Positions 61,673 to 64,000 of a stretch of 64,000 bases of DNA are shown one piece after another. The position numbers were made by a program, and so were the translations under genes. Source of the DNA: Oscillospiraceae bacterium (GTDB taxonomy: Bacteria; Bacillota; Clostridia; Oscillospirales; Oscillospiraceae); NCBI GenBank assembly GCA_916988195.3, contig CAKASQ030000061.1, forward strand, positions 1 to 64,000. The letters run 5' to 3'. How positions within the stretch are numbered: the stretch's first letter is position 1; every line of letters starts with the position of its first letter. The notes below the pieces were generated by a model that saw only the letters and a list, made by a program, of their open reading frames with translations, had not been told where the DNA came from and searched no databases.

Positions 61673-61910
61673 GTAGGGGGCGATGCCTACATCGCCCCGG
61701 CAGGATGCACCCGTTTTATCGTGAATCTTCGGCGAATCCGTTACTTCCCTTGGGTCGATGTGGGCATCGACCCCTACGAACGCCACGGAAGCTTCCCCAA
61801 AAGTTGTAGGGGCGGACGACTCTGTCCGCCCTTGGGAACTACGAATTTGCCGCAGATTATCGCGTTTCGGATTTGCGGTTTGCCGGGCGGACAGAGTCGT
61901 CCGCTCCTAC
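61673..61910. repeat. Interspersed GTAGGGG repeat, locus E (two units in opposite orientation)
   Basis: Unit 1, 61673-61778 (106 bp), has GCGATGCCTACATCGC and TCGATGTGGGCATCGA arms with core CTTCGGCGAATCCGTTACTT. Unit 2, 61806-61910 (105 bp), has GGACGACTCTGTCC arms and its core reads in reverse (GGGAACTACGAATTTGCCGC). Located between convergent gatD and the glycosylase gene. Confidence 0.9.
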
Positions 61911-61920
61911 AAAAGTTGGA

Positions 61921-61955
61921 AAACCCTCTCTCGCTTCCTGAGCGGGAGAGGGTTT
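61921..61955. terminator. Bidirectional terminator between gatD and udg
   Basis: AAACCCTCTC (61921-61930) pairs with GAGAGGGTTT (61946-61955). Confidence 0.8.
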
Positions 61956-61961
61956 CTCTAT

Positions 61962-62525
61962 TTATGGCGTATGTGTACAAATTTCGGCGGCCTTGGCCTG
62001 CAGGCGCTTGAGGTCGCGGAAGGTGTCGGGGCGTTTGCTCACATCGCGAAGGAGCGCCGACGGATGGTACATCGCGGTGAACCAGATGCCACCCTTTTGC
62101 TCCCAGGTGCCGTGGTCGCGCGTGATTTTGAAGTCCTCACGGATGAGCTTCATGGCGGCGATCCTGCCAAGGCAGACAATGATTTTGGGGTTCAGGAGCT
62201 TCGCCTGCCTGCGAAGATAGCCGATGCACGCGTCCTGCTCGGTGCCGAGGGGATCGCGGTTGTGCGGCGGGCGGCACTTAACAATGTTTGCGATATAGCA
62301 GTTGTGCCGCCCAAGGTCAATGATGCGCAGCATGTCATCCAGGAGCTTCCCGGCGGGCCCGACAAACGGCTCTCCGGTCAAATCCTCCTGCTCGCCCGGG
62401 CCTTCTCCGACGAAGAGAATTTCCGCGTCCGTCGGCCCCACGCCGAAGACGACGTTGTGCCGCGTCTGGCACAGGGGGCACATCGTGCATTGCAGACATG
62501 TGGCTTTCAGCGTTTCCCAATCCAT
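61962..62525 (-). CDS. Uracil-DNA glycosylase, family 4 (Fe-S)
   Basis: A 187-residue repair enzyme removing uracil from DNA. The start at 62525 has AAAGGAG nine bases ahead; a longer in-frame ORF runs through low-complexity proline-rich sequence and is not used. The N-terminal cysteines CLQCTMCPLC contribute Fe-S ligands. The catalytic region is FVGEGPGEQEDLTGEPFVGP; NIVKCRPPHNRDP has a further Cys. The C-terminal TAMYHPSALLR completes the active site. Lies 20 bases behind the carboxypeptidase gene. Confidence 0.93.
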   Translation of the reverse strand: MDWETLKATCLQCTMCPLCQTRHNVVFGVGPTDAEILFVGEGPGEQEDLTGEPFVGPAGKLLDDMLRIIDLGRHNCYIANIVKCRPPHNRDPLGTEQDACIGYLRRQAKLLNPKIIVCLGRIAAMKLIREDFKITRDHGTWEQKGGIWFTAMYHPSALLRDVSKRPDTFRDLKRLQAKAAEICTHTP

Positions 62526-62545
62526 GCGCGCATCTCCTTTCCGGC

Positions 62546-64000
62546 TTATTCTTCCCGGTCGTCCCGGTAACGGCGGCGGTACTGCTTTTCCAAGTCCCGG
62601 CGGCGCTTTTCCATACGCATGCGGCGCAGGCGCTTGCGGCGAATTTGCAGCAGCACAAGCAGAATCAGGAATGCCGCAATTACGCCCAGAATCAGAAAGA
62701 CAATCCATTTCCACCAGTTTTGCTGGATATAGGCCGTAGAATTCGTCGCGACAGACGAGAGCTCCGAGCGCGCCACATCGGCAATGGCCAGAAGGTCCGT
62801 TTCGTCGATGAGCTCTTTTCCGTAGTACACCCGCGCAAGCCCTAACTTCTGTCCTTCAGATACCGGCGCTTCGACTTCCTTTGCGTCGAGCAGAATTTCC
62901 GTGCGGAGCGCCTCGGGGTTATAGTTTGCGGGCAGCAGAATGCGAACATCTTTTGCGGGTGCGACGGCGACAGCCTCCGAGGCTGCCGAGTTGAGAACGT
63001 TCACCTGATCGATGGGGTAGAGCGGCGAGAGCACCGTTACATAAGAATAATTGTCAAAGCCGTAGTCCAGCAGCTTGATCGTCTCCGGGAAGCTCTCCAT
63101 GAGAAGGTCCCCGGATTCCAGAATCGTGGTTTTTGCACCGCAAAGAACGGAGAGAAAACGAATCCCATCGTCCTCTGCCGTTGCGACGAGGCAGCGGCCG
63201 GCCGCGCTTGTGTAGCCGGTTTTGACGCCCGTCGCGCGGGGATAATACAGGGAGTTGCCGGTCGATTCGTAGATCAGGAGGTTCGTGGTCTTGAGCTTGT
63301 GCTCCTGACCGGTTGCGCTCTCGGGGATGACATACTCGGCGGTATCGACGATTTGGCGGAAGTTTTCGCTCTTGAGTGCCGCCTGCGTGATGCGGGCCAG
63401 GTCGCGCGCGGTGGTGTAGTGACTCTCGTCGTGCAGACCGTGGGGGTTATTGAAGTGCGTGTCCTTGCAGCCGAGCGCATAGGCGCGTTCGTTCATCATG
63501 CGGACAAAGTCCGCCGTCGACCCCGCGATATACTCGGCTACGGCGTTTGCCGCGTCGTTTCCGGAGTGCACCATCATGCAGTAAAGAAGATCCTCGAGCG
63601 TGATCTGCTCGCCGACCTGCAGGCCGACGACGCTGCTGTCCTGATCGAGCCCGGCGAGCGCGGCCTCGTCGATGGTGATCACATCCGAGAGGTTGCCGTT
63701 TTCCAGTGCGAGCAGGCACGTCATGATTTTGGTCAGACTCGCGGGATACACGCGCTCGTCCGCGTCCTGCTCGTAAACAGTCCTTCCGGTATTGAGGTCA
63801 ATAAGAAGCGCCGCCTTGGCCGCAACCGTGAAATTGGGGTCGGCGGAGACGATGGCCTCCTGCGCAGTGGTATCTTCCGGCGCTTCCTGCGCGGCCTCCT
63901 CTGTGGCGGCAGGGTCCTCCGAAACGGCGGCCGTGTCCTCTAGCGCGTTTTCCGCGGCGGCCAGCGCCGGGAGCGTCAAACAGTTCAGCGCCAGAAAAAG
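62546..64000 (-). CDS. dacA: D-alanyl-D-alanine carboxypeptidase (PBP5/DacA type), partial
   Basis: The reading frame is open through the window edge; the visible start region (LFLALNCLTLPALAAAE) is the end of a signal peptide, so the true start is outside. S11 peptidase motifs: ASLTKIM (SxxK), SGNDAANAV (SxN) and VKTGYTSAAG (KTG). An acidic linker (ENALEDTAAVSEDPAATEEA) separates the signal peptide from the catalytic domain. A C-terminal beta domain and a membrane helix (WIVFLILGVIAAFLILLVLL) follow, then a very basic tail (RRKRLRRMRMEKRRRDLEKQ). It trims peptidoglycan stem peptides; the true helix anchor differs from the amphipathic helix of E. coli PBP5. Confidence 0.93.
   Translation of the reverse strand, partial: LFLALNCLTLPALAAAENALEDTAAVSEDPAATEEAAQEAPEDTTAQEAIVSADPNFTVAAKAALLIDLNTGRTVYEQDADERVYPASLTKIMTCLLALENGNLSDVITIDEAALAGLDQDSSVVGLQVGEQITLEDLLYCMMVHSGNDAANAVAEYIAGSTADFVRMMNERAYALGCKDTHFNNPHGLHDESHYTTARDLARITQAALKSENFRQIVDTAEYVIPESATGQEHKLKTTNLLIYESTGNSLYYPRATGVKTGYTSAAGRCLVATAEDDGIRFLSVLCGAKTTILESGDLLMESFPETIKLLDYGFDNYSYVTVLSPLYPIDQVNVLNSAASEAVAVAPAKDVRILLPANYNPEALRTEILLDAKEVEAPVSEGQKLGLARVYYGKELIDETDLLAIADVARSELSSVATNSTAYIQQNWWKWIVFLILGVIAAFLILLVLLQIRRKRLRRMRMEKRRRDLEKQYRRRYRDDREE

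Noticed and set aside
59483-61786. 767-residue open frame opposite murT-gatD
   Set aside because: Antisense to two recognised genes and to a repeat unit; no ribosome site and no domain.
62526-62714. N-terminal extension of the uracil-DNA glycosylase
   Set aside because: The extra residues are proline-rich antisense of the carboxypeptidase gene, and a good ribosome site precedes the ATG at 62525.

Overview
The window looks like the chromosome of a spore-forming, GC-rich (high 50s percent by eye) member of the Clostridia, most likely an Oscillospiraceae-type gut anaerobe. The evidence is: spoIVA beside a SipL-like gene; T-box, lysine and glycine riboswitches; a type III glutamine synthetase with ANTAR control; cdaA-cdaR; remA; prkC/stp; murT-gatD; and Firmicutes-style sigma-A promoters (TTGACA-17-TATAAT) with AGGAGG ribosome binding sites. 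No species can be named from sequence alone.

Left end (1-9011): the right-hand part of an integrated mobilizable element that abuts the 3' end of guaA. It carries a truncated EcoRI-type adenine methylase, a ribbon-helix-helix protein, a conserved accessory ORF, a MobV/Pre-type relaxase with a recognisable oriT just upstream, a primase/helicase gene split by an amber codon, a small helix-turn-helix protein, a divergently transcribed XRE repressor with mirrored operator half-sites, and a tyrosine integrase. The integrase is split by a complete 1722-bp IS3-family element (3-bp CCC target duplication). The IS transposase itself carries an amber codon. The element appears decayed and unable to excise by its own integrase.

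9012-20617 is a glutamine/asparagine/glycine nitrogen block. On the minus strand, glnA, an ANTAR protein, pyrG and guaA form one operon: a glutamine producer, an RNA-binding regulator and two glutamine consumers. Divergent from it is glnN (GSIII), whose leader contains a textbook dual-hexaloop ANTAR target overlapping a terminator, plus a second terminator. A 57-aa small ORF, a T-box with an Asn specifier, asnB, and a glycine riboswitch driving an AGCS symporter follow.

20925-31770: an EamA permease; pepF with a small partner; a cysteine desulfidase-like gene; a HlyD/MacB-type efflux operon; a structured RNA leader with riboswitch architecture ahead of the Na+-pump subunits oadB/gcdB and oadG; and rnpB on the minus strand.

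31867-39000: murD-ispD-ispF with small unknowns and two related zinc-ribbon membrane proteins; an NhaC-family transporter under a lysine riboswitch; and a DUF3343 plus class V aminotransferase pair.

39085-53661 is one long housekeeping operon: cdaA-cdaR-yicC-remA-gmk-rpoZ-priA-def-fmt-rsmB-rlmN-stp-prkC-rsgA plus a small membrane protein. It links c-di-AMP synthesis, translation start/maturation and PASTA-kinase signalling.

53778-64000: spore-coat genes sipL and spoIVA; an SLH/SH3/NlpC hydrolase with exoA; murT-gatD (lipid II amidation); a family 4 uracil-DNA glycosylase; and a D,D-carboxypeptidase cut by the window edge.

An interspersed repeat family with a unit of 103-106 bp and GTAGGGG/CCCCTAC ends occurs at five places. 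Every one lies between two convergent genes, and five of the six convergent junctions in the window carry it. The strongest candidates for something undescribed are this repeat family, the orphan structured leader at 29514-29650, and the 57-aa ORF in the ANTAR-controlled nitrogen block.
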